DNA of 39,206 nt from an uncultured Clostridia bacterium (lineage in GTDB: Bacteria > Bacillota > Clostridia > TANB77 > CAG-508): NCBI GenBank assembly GCA_947623945.1, contig CANQHU010000017.1, positions 1 through 39,206 on the forward strand, written 5' to 3'. Below, piece after piece: positions 18,064 to 26,955 of the stretch. The notes below the pieces were generated by a model that searched no databases, was not told where the DNA came from, and worked only from the letters and a program-made list of their open reading frames with translations. Position numbers and translations under genes: made by a program. Each line of letters begins with the position of its first letter. Position 1 is the stretch's first letter.

Positions 18064-18541
18064 TTGAAAAGTTCAATAAAAACAATTATAGCAATTGTAT
18101 CATTATTAATTTTAAATTTATTTCTTATATTTTGTGGAATAAACATAGGAGAAAAAAAGGTCAGTTATGCAGCAACATCAAATGCATCAGACGTACAATT
18201 AATGGCAAGAGCAATAAATGGAGAAGCAAGAGGAGAGCCATATGAAGGGCAAGTTGCAGTAGGAGCAGTAATCCTAAACAGAGTAAAAAACTCTCGGCTT
18301 CCCAAATACAATATCAGGAGTAATATATCAACCAGGTGCATTTACAGCAGTTGCAGATGGGCAAATAAATCATCCAATAGCAGAAGGCTCAAGTGTATAC
18401 AAAGCAGCCCAAGACGCTATAAATGGATGGGATCCAACAGGAGGATGCATATACTATTTTAATCCGGCAACAGCAACCAACAAATGGATTTGGTCAAGAC
18501 CACATGTAAAAACCATAGGAAAACATAGATTTTGTAAATAA
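18064..18541 (+). CDS. sleB: Spore cortex-lytic hydrolase SleB, +1 shift at CGG 18295
   Basis: The TTG start at 18064 follows GAGTGAT. A signal or membrane segment (residues 5-24) precedes the Hydrolase_2 domain. The catalytic region is LMARAINGEARGEPYEGQVAVGAV. The zero frame breaks at an in-frame CGG at 18295-18297 and stops at 18462. Skipping C18295 gives NSGFPNTISGVIYQPGAFT and then GGCIYYFNPATATN to 18541, for 158 residues. The residue at the shift is variable in the family. SleB cleaves cortex peptidoglycan during germination. It lacks the N-terminal binding domain of Bacillus SleB. ypeB follows by 19 bases. Confidence 0.9.
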
Positions 18542-18560
18542 AGAAAGGAATTGATTTTTT

Positions 18561-19916
18561 ATGGATAAAATAAAAAAAGGATATTTAATAGGTATTATAG
18601 GAGTGTTGATAGTAGCAGTTATAGCACTTGGAATTTTATTCTATTCTAAACAAAAGGAATATAAACAAGCCTCTCAAAATAGCTATAATATGGCATTTTA
18701 CGAAGTAGTAGATTATGTGCAAAATGTGGAAACATATCTTGCTAAATCATTAATTTCATCAACTTCAGAGCATGGAGCAGAAACCTTAACTAATTTATGG
18801 AGAGAAGCAAATTTAGCACAAAGCTATTTATCAATGCTACCAATAGAAAGTCAAGAATTATCAAATACCGAAAAATTTTTAAACCAAGTAAGTGATTATA
18901 GTTATTCATTATCTAGAAAAAACATTTATCACGAAGACTTAAGCCAAGAAGATTTAAAAAATTTAAAAGATTTGCACAATTATAGTATAGATTTAGCCAA
19001 CACTTTAAATCAGTTATCAGATGATTTAAATAGTGGAAGATTTAAATGGGATGAATTAACAGATAAAGGAACAGTTGCATTTGCACAACAAGTTGATAAT
19101 ATTTCAAAAGAAAGTTTTAGCAACTTAGAAGAAAATTTTCATGAATATGCAGGATTAATTTATGACGGAGCATTTTCAGAACATTTAACATCAAGCGAAA
19201 AAAAGGGTCTTACAGGAAATGATATTGAAGAAGAGCAAGCAAAACAAATAGCAGAACAATTTATAGGAAAAGACCAAATAAAAGAAATTAAAAATTTAGG
19301 ATTTTCAGAAAATGCTACAATTCAAGTATATGATTTCTCAATTATTAACCAAAAAGACGAAAATATAAATTTATCCATTTCCAAAAAAGGTGGACACATT
19401 GTTTATATGAACTCAAATAGAGAAGTAAACGCAGAAACAATCTCACAAGAAGATGCAAATAAATTAGGAAAAGAATTTTTAAACCAAAAAGGATATCCAA
19501 ATATGAAAGAAACCTATTACTTAAAGCAAGAAGGAGTAGTAACAATAAATTATGCATATTTGCAAGATGATGTAATAATCTATCCAGATTTAATTAAAGT
19601 AAAAGTAGCTTTAGATAATGGTGAAATATTAGGACTAGAAACAAGTGGATACCTAAATAATCACATTGAAACAAGAGATTTATCAAAAATAAAAATTCAA
19701 ATTGAACAAGCAAGACAAACTATAAATCCAGATTTAGAAATCGGAAGTGAAGGATTAGCAGTTATTCCAACAGAATGGAAAACCGAAATTTTATGCTATG
19801 AATTTAAAGGAAAAGTAGAAGACAGAGAATTTTTGGTATATATAAATGCTGAAAATGGTAGAGAAGAAGATGTTTTAATGATTACTAATACTCCAAATGG
19901 AACTTTGACAATGTAG
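18561..19916 (+). CDS. ypeB: Germination protein YpeB
   Basis: The 451-residue protein has an N-terminal membrane anchor (residues 7-27), a helical region with NMAFYEVVDYVQNVETYL and repeated PepSY domains in the second half (QAKQIAEQFIG, DANKLGKEFLNQKG). YpeB is needed to stabilise and place SleB in the spore. The pairing with sleB is the same as in Bacillus. The frame is intact, and all CGG triplets are out of frame. Confidence 0.94.
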   Translation: MDKIKKGYLIGIIGVLIVAVIALGILFYSKQKEYKQASQNSYNMAFYEVVDYVQNVETYLAKSLISSTSEHGAETLTNLWREANLAQSYLSMLPIESQELSNTEKFLNQVSDYSYSLSRKNIYHEDLSQEDLKNLKDLHNYSIDLANTLNQLSDDLNSGRFKWDELTDKGTVAFAQQVDNISKESFSNLEENFHEYAGLIYDGAFSEHLTSSEKKGLTGNDIEEEQAKQIAEQFIGKDQIKEIKNLGFSENATIQVYDFSIINQKDENINLSISKKGGHIVYMNSNREVNAETISQEDANKLGKEFLNQKGYPNMKETYYLKQEGVVTINYAYLQDDVIIYPDLIKVKVALDNGEILGLETSGYLNNHIETRDLSKIKIQIEQARQTINPDLEIGSEGLAVIPTEWKTEILCYEFKGKVEDREFLVYINAENGREEDVLMITNTPNGTLTM

Positions 19917-19933
19917 AAAATATGTGATAAAAT
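19905..19933 (+). promoter_or_regulatory. SigA-type promoter inside the end of ypeB
   Basis: TTGACA (19905-19910) and TAAAAT (19928-19933) are 17 bases apart and lead to the gene at 19993. Confidence 0.55.
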
Positions 19934-19992
19934 AGTTACCATAAAAAGAAACACAAAAATTCCAAAAAAATAAGAATTTAAGGAGGAAAAAA

Positions 19993-20565
19993 ATGATGTT
20001 TAGAAATGGTTTTGAAACTGTAAAGCGGTATTGGAGGAAAGTATCAACAAACGAACTAAAAGAAAGAAGCCGTAGGCACGAAGAATTTGGCTGGAGATTT
20101 TTCATAATAGGAATGCTTGCAATGTACATTTTCAATTTGCCAAAGTTAAAAGAAATATCAAAATGTGCAATTGCAGTTTTATCAGCCTCTATGATAGTTT
20201 GCATTATCTTTTTTGCAATGTCATTTGTAGAACACATTGTATTAAAAAATAGGGACGGTTCAGGAAGTAAACTAATAAATTTTTTTGAAAAAATGGATCG
20301 GTTCTTAAAAAAAGATAAGGAGCAATTTTCTTCAGACGAGCTGTGGAAACAATACAGTTTTGGATTTAGCATTGAGCAAATATGCCTAATAATATCGTCT
20401 GTTATATTAGCATTATTAATGCTGATATCAACGCGAATATATTTTGCGTCGATAGATAAATTCATAACAATATGTGTAATAATATCGCTTATAAGCTGTA
20501 TATTAGCAGGATGCTGCATAAGGCGTACCAACCAAATCAAAGACGAATTAGAAAAAAGAAAATAA
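19993..20565 (+). CDS. Unrecognised membrane protein with CGG read as Arg, 190 aa
   Basis: Four hydrophobic segments are visible (near residues 35-50, 57-80, 127-145 and 150-172), with a basic N-terminus and a Lys/Glu-rich tail. AAGGAGG precedes the ATG. Two in-frame CGG codons occur: 20023-20025 (in VKRYWRK) and 20299-20301 (in MDRFLK). Both must be read as Arg for the frame to continue. Codon use differs from the neighbours: CGT, CGA, TCG and GCG all appear. I do not recognise the family. With the gene at 16495 it is one of two places where CGG seems to act as a normal sense codon. Confidence 0.75.
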   Translation: MMFRNGFETVKRYWRKVSTNELKERSRRHEEFGWRFFIIGMLAMYIFNLPKLKEISKCAIAVLSASMIVCIIFFAMSFVEHIVLKNRDGSGSKLINFFEKMDRFLKKDKEQFSSDELWKQYSFGFSIEQICLIISSVILALLMLISTRIYFASIDKFITICVIISLISCILAGCCIRRTNQIKDELEKRK

Positions 20566-20573
20566 CATCAAAA

Positions 20574-20600
20574 AGGGCTGTCAAAGATTTTGACAGCCCT
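20574..20600 (-). terminator. Intrinsic terminator of the vanW-like gene
   Basis: A 12-bp perfect stem with a 3-base loop (arms 20574-20585 and 20589-20600). On the minus strand it is followed by TTTT, so it serves the leftward vanW gene. It also closes the rightward gene ending at 20565. Confidence 0.85.
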
Positions 20601-20614
20601 AAAACATTTCAAAA

Positions 20615-22178
20615 TTAATGCTTTTTATAAGTATCCTTAGAAAGTAATTGCTTACTAACTACAGCTCCATTTCGTTTTAAAATTTTATAAGCAACGGAAT
20701 ATATAGATGTAGCAGAACTACCAGTTTGATAAGAAGAAATTTCAACTTGATAATCATCATCTTGCTTCATACCAAAAATTTGGAAACTACAAACTCCGCC
20801 TGATACAGAACAAACAATCTTTATAGGATATTTTCTGTTATTTTTAAATTGAAAATCAAGAGAACCATAAGAAACGGTTGCATCTCTACTAATAGGTACA
20901 TAAGAAGAAACAAACATGTGATTAGTTCTTTGTACAATATCTAAATTTGCATAAATAGCGGCATTATATAATGTAGAAGAAACTTGACAAATACCACCAC
21001 CAATACCAGTTGTAACTTTACCATTTACATACACACCAGCTTCTTTATAACCTGCTGCAATAGTCCTTGCGCCAACAACTTTATTGTAAGAAAAAATTTC
21101 TCCAGGCATTAAAACAGTACCATTAACTTTTCTTGCTGCCAAAGTTATATTTGTTGTTCTATTTTTATCTGCTGTAGAAAATCTAGTAGAATAACTAGCA
21201 AGTAAATCAGGAAAGGCTTCTGTACCAATCATATTAGTAGTAACTTTTGGTGAAATAAATTTCAAAGGAATAGAATATTCCTCCTTTAATTCAGCAGTTA
21301 CAAGAGATTTTGCATCATCCAAAGAAATATTAAAATCAACACCATTTTCAGAAGGATGAACAGAAAATGGATTAGTTGTGTAATAAGCATCAACAGGATC
21401 CTTTTTAATTTCATTATAAATTTTCTCAACATCAATAGGGTCAGGTTCTTGAGATTTTACAACAATCTCTACAGGATTCTCAACACAAGAAAAATTATAA
21501 ATTGAATTTTTAATTGCATCTAATGTTGCATCAACATCAACAATATTTCCGAGTTTTACCAGATGTAACAAGCAATTCATTTCCTTCTATGTAATAACTA
21601 CTTTGAACAACAGCATCTGGAAGTTGTGCAGACATGTCTTGTAAATTTTTTGATAAAGACTGCTCATCTAAAATAACTTTTGGCTCAATATTAACATTTC
21701 CAAACATTGTTGATAATACACTTAAATTATTTTCAAAAATATTTCCAGATCTTCCAACCTTAAATGCTTTATCGCAAGCAGATTTTGTATCAAAATAAGT
21801 TTCCATTTGTGTAAGTGAAATTGTTGCCTCAAAATCATCATGTTTAACAGTAATTTCATCAGGAAGATGACTCTTAAAATAATTATCCAATTGATACTTT
21901 GCATCAGAAGGACTTAAATTAGAAACATCAATATCTTTAATAAAAACGCCAGAAATTATATTAGTATTAAACATATTAAAAACCGTAAAACCGCAAAAAA
22001 TAACTAATAAAATACTAATAAAAACACCAATAATTATAGAAAAAATGGATAAAATACTTTTTGGCTTTTTTTCCACATCAATCAAATTTTCATTTGAATT
22101 ATTTTCTACACTTGATTTAACTTCGTTTGAAACTTCTTTATTTTCTTTCTTTTCTAAAACCTCATTTGCGTTACTCAT
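20615..22178 (-). CDS. VanW-family cell-wall protein, +1 shift at CGG 21551
   Basis: The product is a 520-residue protein after the shift, of the YoaR/VanW type. The N-terminus is charged and cytoplasmic, with a membrane helix near residues 42-67. Peptidoglycan-binding-like domains with KYQLDNYFKSHLPD follow. The VanW domain near the C-terminus has NRTTNITLAARKVNG, MPGEIFSYNKVVG, GIGGGICQVSSTLYNAA and DFQFKNN. The zero frame ends three codons after an in-frame CGG (C at 21551). Skipping it gives VTSGKTGNIVDVDATLDAI and joins the second half, which has no start of its own. The function of VanW domains is not settled. Confidence 0.88.
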
Positions 22179-22213
22179 AATTTTAGTAATCTCCCCATAA
22201 CAATATCTATTTA

Positions 22214-22243
22214 ATTATATCATATTTTTTATAAAAATGTGAA
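22214..22243 (-). promoter_or_regulatory. Possible promoter of the vanW-like gene
   Basis: On the minus strand TTCACA (22243-22238) and TATAAT (22219-22214) are 18 bases apart, upstream of the start at 22178. Confidence 0.5.
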
Positions 22244-22361
22244 AAAAATATAAAATTTGACAAAATAAAAATAAAAAAAATGTAAATAATATAATTATAA
22301 AACTTTTATTTAAGTTTTATATAAAAAAATCTTTTATAGATTTTAGTTTTAGGAGGATGTT

Positions 22362-22541
22362 ATGTCTAGAAATAGTAAATTAATATCTGAAAATTTAAGA
22401 GAAGAAATAGCAAAAGAACTAGGTGTATATGACCAAGTAAAAAAAGATGGCGGAAGTTGGGCAAATGTACCATCAAAACAATGTGGTAACATCGTAACAA
22501 AAGCTATCGAAATTGCAAACAGAAGTGTAGAAAACAAATAG
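22362..22541 (+). CDS. Alpha/beta-type small acid-soluble spore protein
   Basis: The 59-residue protein contains the family core LREEIAKELGVYDQV, including the EIA site cut by the germination protease, and a second conserved block KQCGNIVTKAIEIAN. It would coat and protect spore DNA. A very strong AGGAGG site is present 6 bases before the ATG. A small stem-loop (22297-22320) lies in the leader. No clear SigG promoter was found. The central Gly-Gly region is out of frame for CGG. The family call rests on the motif pattern and the length. Confidence 0.85.
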   Translation: MSRNSKLISENLREEIAKELGVYDQVKKDGGSWANVPSKQCGNIVTKAIEIANRSVENK

Positions 22542-22557
22542 TTATTTCTTTTATACT

Positions 22558-22596
22558 AAGAGGGGGATTCCATTTTAAATTTTGGAATACCCTCTT
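22558..22596 (+). terminator. Hairpin after the SASP gene
   Basis: AAGAGGG/CCCTCTT and ATTCCA/TGGAAT form a two-part stem with a small internal loop. There is no long T-run, so the terminator role is likely but not certain. Confidence 0.6.
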
Positions 22597-22607
22597 AAAA
22601 TTATTAG

Positions 22608-22636
22608 TTGCAAAAAAAGAAAAATAAGCATATAAT
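22608..22636 (+). promoter_or_regulatory. SigA-type promoter of murF-ddl
   Basis: TTGCAA (22608-22613) and TATAAT (22631-22636) have a 17-base spacer and lead to the murF start at 22665. Confidence 0.65.
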
Positions 22637-22664
22637 TTAACAAAATAAAATAAGAGGTGTAAAA

Positions 22665-24071
22665 ATGAAAAATTTAACTGTGCAAGAAATAATAAAAGCA
22701 ACAAATGCAGAACTAATTATAGGAAATCCAAAATTCATTTGCGAAAAATTTTCTCATGATACAAGAACAATCGAAAAAGGAGATACATATATAGCAATAA
22801 AAGGAGAAACCTTTGATGGAAACTTATTTTGGAAAGAAGCATTACAAAAAGGAGCAGACTGCATAATAGTATCAGACATAAAATATAATCAAGAAGAATT
22901 AGAACAATGGAAAAACAAAACAATACTAAAAGTAGATGACACTCTAAAAGCATTATATGAAATAGCAAAATTAAAAAGAAGTTTTTATAAAATACCAGTA
23001 ATTGCAATAACAGGAAGCGTAGGAAAAACAAGCACAAAAGATATTATTGCAAATGTAGTATCACAAAAATACAAAACATTAAAAACAATAGGAAATAATA
23101 ATAACAATATTGGATTACCATTTACAATACTAAAACTACAAGATGAAGAAGCAATGGTATTGGAAATGGGAATGAACCATTTTGGAGAAATCAGATTACT
23201 AACAAACATTGCAAAACCAAATATTTGTGTAATAACAAACATAGGAACATCTCACATTGGAAACTTAGGATCTAGGCAAAACATTTTAAAAGCTAAATTA
23301 GAAATTTTAGAAGGCACAGAAAATCCAACTATAATCATAAATAACGACAATGACCTATTACATAAATGGCAAGAAGAAAACAAAAACGAAAAAAATATAA
23401 TTACATATGGAATAGAAGAAAAAAGCAATCTAAACGCAAAAGAAATTATATTAAAAGAAAGCGGAAGCGAATTTACTTGTAAAATTCAAGAAAAAGATGA
23501 AAAAATAAATGTACCAGTTGGAGGAGAACACTTTATACTAAACTCATTATGCGCAATTTGCGTTGGTAAAGAACTAGGAATAGAACCAGATAAAATAAAA
23601 AAAGGAATAGAAGAATTTGAATTAACAAAAAAAAGGATGGAAATTATCGAAACAAAAACTGGCATAAAAATAATAAATGATTCATATAATGCAAGTTTAG
23701 AATCAATAAAGGCAAGCCTAAAATATTTATCTAGTTTAGATGGGAACCGTAAAATTGCAGTATTAGGCGACATTCTAGAATTAGGAGAATATGCAGAAAA
23801 GTTACATAAAAAAGTAGGAGAAGAAATACCAAAAAGTAAAATTGATATATTAATCTGTAGAGGAGAAAACGCAAAATATATAGTAGAAGAAGCGGAAAAA
23901 CTAGGAATGCCAAAAGAAAAAATTTATTACTTAAAAAGTAATGAAGAAATTGTAGAAAAAATCAAAGAAATTGCAAAACCAAAAGACATTATATTATTAA
24001 AAGCCTCAAATGGCATGAAATTTTTTGATATAGCAGAAAAATGTAAGGAGGAATTTGAATGCAAAAAATAG
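22665..24071 (+). CDS. murF: UDP-MurNAc-tripeptide:D-Ala-D-Ala ligase MurF
   Basis: The 468-residue Mur ligase has the N-terminal substrate domain with SHDTRTIEKGDTYIAIKGE. The ATP loop is ITGSVGKTSTKD (near residues 112-123). NNNNNIGLPFT and LEMGMNHFGEI follow, and NDSYNAS is in the C-terminal domain. It adds D-Ala-D-Ala to the UDP-muramyl tripeptide. It overlaps ddl by 13 bases, so the maker of D-Ala-D-Ala and its user are translationally coupled. Confidence 0.96.
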   Translation: MKNLTVQEIIKATNAELIIGNPKFICEKFSHDTRTIEKGDTYIAIKGETFDGNLFWKEALQKGADCIIVSDIKYNQEELEQWKNKTILKVDDTLKALYEIAKLKRSFYKIPVIAITGSVGKTSTKDIIANVVSQKYKTLKTIGNNNNNIGLPFTILKLQDEEAMVLEMGMNHFGEIRLLTNIAKPNICVITNIGTSHIGNLGSRQNILKAKLEILEGTENPTIIINNDNDLLHKWQEENKNEKNIITYGIEEKSNLNAKEIILKESGSEFTCKIQEKDEKINVPVGGEHFILNSLCAICVGKELGIEPDKIKKGIEEFELTKKRMEIIETKTGIKIINDSYNASLESIKASLKYLSSLDGNRKIAVLGDILELGEYAEKLHKKVGEEIPKSKIDILICRGENAKYIVEEAEKLGMPKEKIYYLKSNEEIVEKIKEIAKPKDIILLKASNGMKFFDIAEKCKEEFECKK

Positions 24072-25066
24072 GAGTAATCTTTGGTGGAATGTCAACTGAA
24101 AATGAGGTATCAGTACAATCTGCAAAATCCATTTTAGAAAATTTAGATTCAAACAAATATGAAATATATCCAATTTATATAGACAAACAGGGAAATTGGT
24201 ATAAATACAAAGAAAACGAAAAAATAACAAACATAATGGAATACCTAAAAAATTTAGATATACTTTTTCCAGTGTTACATGGTCTATATGGAGAAGATGG
24301 AACTATTCAAGGACTATTCGAACTATTAAAAAAACCATATGTGGGATGTAAAGTGCTTGCATCAAGTGTCGGAATGGATAAAGTATATACAAAAATTATA
24401 TTTGAAAAAGTAGGATTAAACCAAGCAAAATACGAATATATAAGAAAATACAAAAATCAATACATATACATAGATAAATTATTTAATGAAAAAATTGTAT
24501 CATTAGAAGAAGCAAGCAAAAAAATAGCTCAAAACCTAAAATTTCCAATGTTTGTAAAACCATCTAACTCAGGCTCAAGTGTTGGAATTAATAAAGTAAA
24601 AAATGAAGAAGACCTAAAAAAATATATTGAATATGCATCACAATTTGACACTAAAATTTTAGTAGAAGAAGGAATTAATGGAAGAGAAGTAGAATGTGCA
24701 GTTCTAGGAAATGAAGAAGTAATTGCATCTTGCGTAGGAGAAATAAAAACACCAGATGAATTCTACAGTTATGATGCAAAATACAAAAATCAAGAATCAA
24801 AAACACAAATACCTGCAAAAAACTTAGAAGAAAACTTATCAAATGAAATTCGACAACAAGCAATAAAGGCATTTAAAGCAATAGATGGAAAAGGATTATC
24901 AAGAGTAGACTTTTTTATTGAAAATGAAACTAACAAAATTTATATTAATGAAATTAATACATTACCAGGTTTTACAAGTATTAGCATGTATCCAAAACTT
25001 TTTGAAGCAAGTGGTATTACTTACCAAAAATTATTGGATAAATTAATTGAATTATCAAATCATTAA
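24059..25066 (+). CDS. ddl: D-alanine-D-alanine ligase
   Basis: The 335-residue ATP-grasp enzyme starts IGVIFGGMSTENEVSVQSAK. It has FPVLHGLYGEDGTIQGL, FVKPSNSGSSVGI and the C-terminal metal-binding EINTLPGFTSISMYPKL. The catalytic Tyr-type loop (SYDAKY) is present. An AAGGAGG site lies within the murF end. It supplies the dipeptide used by MurF. Confidence 0.96.
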   Translation: MQKIGVIFGGMSTENEVSVQSAKSILENLDSNKYEIYPIYIDKQGNWYKYKENEKITNIMEYLKNLDILFPVLHGLYGEDGTIQGLFELLKKPYVGCKVLASSVGMDKVYTKIIFEKVGLNQAKYEYIRKYKNQYIYIDKLFNEKIVSLEEASKKIAQNLKFPMFVKPSNSGSSVGINKVKNEEDLKKYIEYASQFDTKILVEEGINGREVECAVLGNEEVIASCVGEIKTPDEFYSYDAKYKNQESKTQIPAKNLEENLSNEIRQQAIKAFKAIDGKGLSRVDFFIENETNKIYINEINTLPGFTSISMYPKLFEASGITYQKLLDKLIELSNH

Positions 25067-25095
25067 AAAATCCATAAAAACTATGGATTTTTTTT
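25067..25095 (+). terminator. Intrinsic terminator after ddl
   Basis: The stem AAAATCCATA / TATGGATTTT with a 5-base loop is followed by a T-run. Confidence 0.85.
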
Positions 25096-25144
25096 AAAAT
25101 TATGATATAATATGCTTACCTAACTTTTAGGGAGGATGTTAAAA

Positions 25145-26032
25145 ATGGTATTTAAAAATTATTATAAAATATTAGACCTAGAAACAAGCCATGTTTCAAT
25201 AGAAGAAATAAAAAATGCATATAGACAAGCTGCAAAAAAATATCATCCAGACGTAAACGTAGGAGATAGTTTAGCAGAAGAAAAAATAAAAGACATAAAC
25301 GAAGCATATAGAACATTATCTGTACCAGCATCAAAAAGAAAATACGATAGAATATGGAACTCTCACTTTAATAAAGTACAAAAAGCATTCACAGGAGCTG
25401 AAAGAAAAGGAGCACTATTCAATATATTTTTAGGAAATGTTGGACAAGATGAAAACCAAAACACAAGCAGAACCAAAAAATTTGCAACAAAAGGAGAAGA
25501 CATAGAAACAGAAATAAATATAAGTTTACAAGAAGCCTTTTTTGGAATGGAAAAAAATTTATCAATCAGAACAGCTGAAGGAAAAACAAAAAAAATAACT
25601 GTAAACATACCACAAGGAATTCAAAATGGAGAAAAAATTCGTTTAATAGGGCAAGGAAAAATAAGTGAAGATGGTGGAAAAAACGGAGATTTGTTAATAA
25701 AAATAAAAATTAATGATGACCGTAAATTCAAACTAAAAAATAACGATTTATACACTAACTTACTATTAACGCCATGGGAAGCAGCTTTAGGAGCTAGAGT
25801 TACAATCAATTCAATTGATGATGAAACAAAAATATATATTCCACAAGGTACACAAAGTGGAGAAAAAATCAAAATTCCAAATAAAGGATATAAATTAAAT
25901 GATGGAAAAAGAGGAGATTTAATAGCAGAAATTAAAGTAGTTGTACCAAAAAAAATAAATGATCAAGAAAAAGAAATATATGAAAAATTAAAACAAATAT
26001 CAAAATTTAATCCTAGAAGTGAACAAATATAA
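25145..26032 (+). CDS. DnaJ-like co-chaperone without zinc-finger region (CbpA type)
   Basis: The start ATG at 25145 has GGAGG 9 bases upstream, better placed than the in-frame ATG at 25136. The J-domain (first 60 residues) holds YRQAAKKYHPDVN with the HPD motif that activates DnaK. Then comes a linker and two beta C-terminal substrate domains (VNIPQGIQNGEKIRLIGQG and YIPQGTQSGEKIKIPNKG). The four CxxCxGxG repeats of true DnaJ are missing, so CbpA-like is the better name. 295 residues. Confidence 0.88.
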   Translation: MVFKNYYKILDLETSHVSIEEIKNAYRQAAKKYHPDVNVGDSLAEEKIKDINEAYRTLSVPASKRKYDRIWNSHFNKVQKAFTGAERKGALFNIFLGNVGQDENQNTSRTKKFATKGEDIETEINISLQEAFFGMEKNLSIRTAEGKTKKITVNIPQGIQNGEKIRLIGQGKISEDGGKNGDLLIKIKINDDRKFKLKNNDLYTNLLLTPWEAALGARVTINSIDDETKIYIPQGTQSGEKIKIPNKGYKLNDGKRGDLIAEIKVVVPKKINDQEKEIYEKLKQISKFNPRSEQI

Positions 26033-26060
26033 ATTTACATAATAAGAAATACATAAAATA

Positions 26061-26089
26061 TTGACAAAACGCTAAAAATTCGCTATAAT
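26061..26089 (+). promoter_or_regulatory. Perfect SigA consensus promoter
   Basis: TTGACA (26061-26066) and TATAAT (26084-26089) with 17 bases between them. It drives the three-gene unit 26140-28936. Confidence 0.8.
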
Positions 26090-26139
26090 AAATTATAGTG
26101 TTATGCGAAAATATAAAATATTAAGGAAGAGGTGTAAAA

Positions 26140-26658
26140 ATGGAAACAATTCAAGGAAAACACTTTAGCATAACAGATCCAGAAGGAATAAAAACAGTTA
26201 TCTATCAAATAAATGAAACAAAAAAAGAATACCTAGAAGAATATCCAAAATACACAGTAGAAAGGCTAGAACACACAGAAGAAATTGTAGGAAATCTAAA
26301 TAGGAAAACTTTTTATGTTGAAGAACCTCAAAAAAATGGAAATCAGCTAGTAATTTTATCTTTTGGAGAAGACAGAGTAGTTATCAATACAGGAATATTG
26401 CTAGGAGATGAAGTTAAAATAACAAAAAGACCAGAGCCATTTAAATTTAACACATTATATTCAGAAGAAGAAACAGAATACAAAGATTTTCAATACACGC
26501 CAAATTTACAAAGACCTATAACAATTATAGATCCAGAAACTACAGAAGAAGTAAAACCTGTACTTTATTTTGATGAGCAAACAAATGAAGTAAAAGGAAA
26601 ATGTAAATTGAAGCCATACAAATCTTATTTCGCATTCGAAATAAGAGAAAAGAAGTAG
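26140..26658 (+). CDS. Unrecognised soluble protein next to VirD4-like gene, 172 aa
   Basis: There is no signal or membrane segment. The protein is rich in Glu, Lys and Thr with predicted beta structure. Recognisable stretches are HFSITDPEGIKTVIYQI and ITIIDPETTEEVKPVLYFDE. AGGTG precedes the ATG. It is first in a unit with an 87-aa protein and a VirD4-like ATPase. I do not recognise the family. Confidence 0.75.
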   Translation: METIQGKHFSITDPEGIKTVIYQINETKKEYLEEYPKYTVERLEHTEEIVGNLNRKTFYVEEPQKNGNQLVILSFGEDRVVINTGILLGDEVKITKRPEPFKFNTLYSEEETEYKDFQYTPNLQRPITIIDPETTEEVKPVLYFDEQTNEVKGKCKLKPYKSYFAFEIREKK

Positions 26659-26669
26659 GAGGGACAAAT

Positions 26670-26933
26670 ATGTCAGTAAATAGAAAACAAGGTAATGCAC
26701 AAATACCAAGAGAAGCCATAAAAGGAGCAGCAGGGTTAGGTGCAGAAGATAATTTTGAATTAGGAATGATGGCAATACAAGAAAAAGACCAAAAAGAGCA
26801 AATCATAGTAACTAATATAAGTAAATGCAAAGAGCCAATTCAAGCAATGAAAACACCAGATTTATCAAGTGTAAAAGTACATTCTGGAGGACTAAACGAT
26901 AAACAACCAAAAACTTCTGAAAGAGGAGAATAA
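26670..26933 (+). CDS. Unrecognised small protein, 87 aa
   Basis: The small acidic protein starts MSVNRKQGNAQIPREAIKGA and carries a Gly-rich middle and a polar, likely disordered tail. AGGAGGG precedes its ATG, 11 bases after the previous gene. The position just ahead of a VirD4-like gene suggests a partner or adaptor, but nothing in the sequence proves it. Confidence 0.7.
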   Translation: MSVNRKQGNAQIPREAIKGAAGLGAEDNFELGMMAIQEKDQKEQIIVTNISKCKEPIQAMKTPDLSSVKVHSGGLNDKQPKTSERGE

Positions 26934-26955
26934 TACCAAAGAGTAGGTGAAAATA

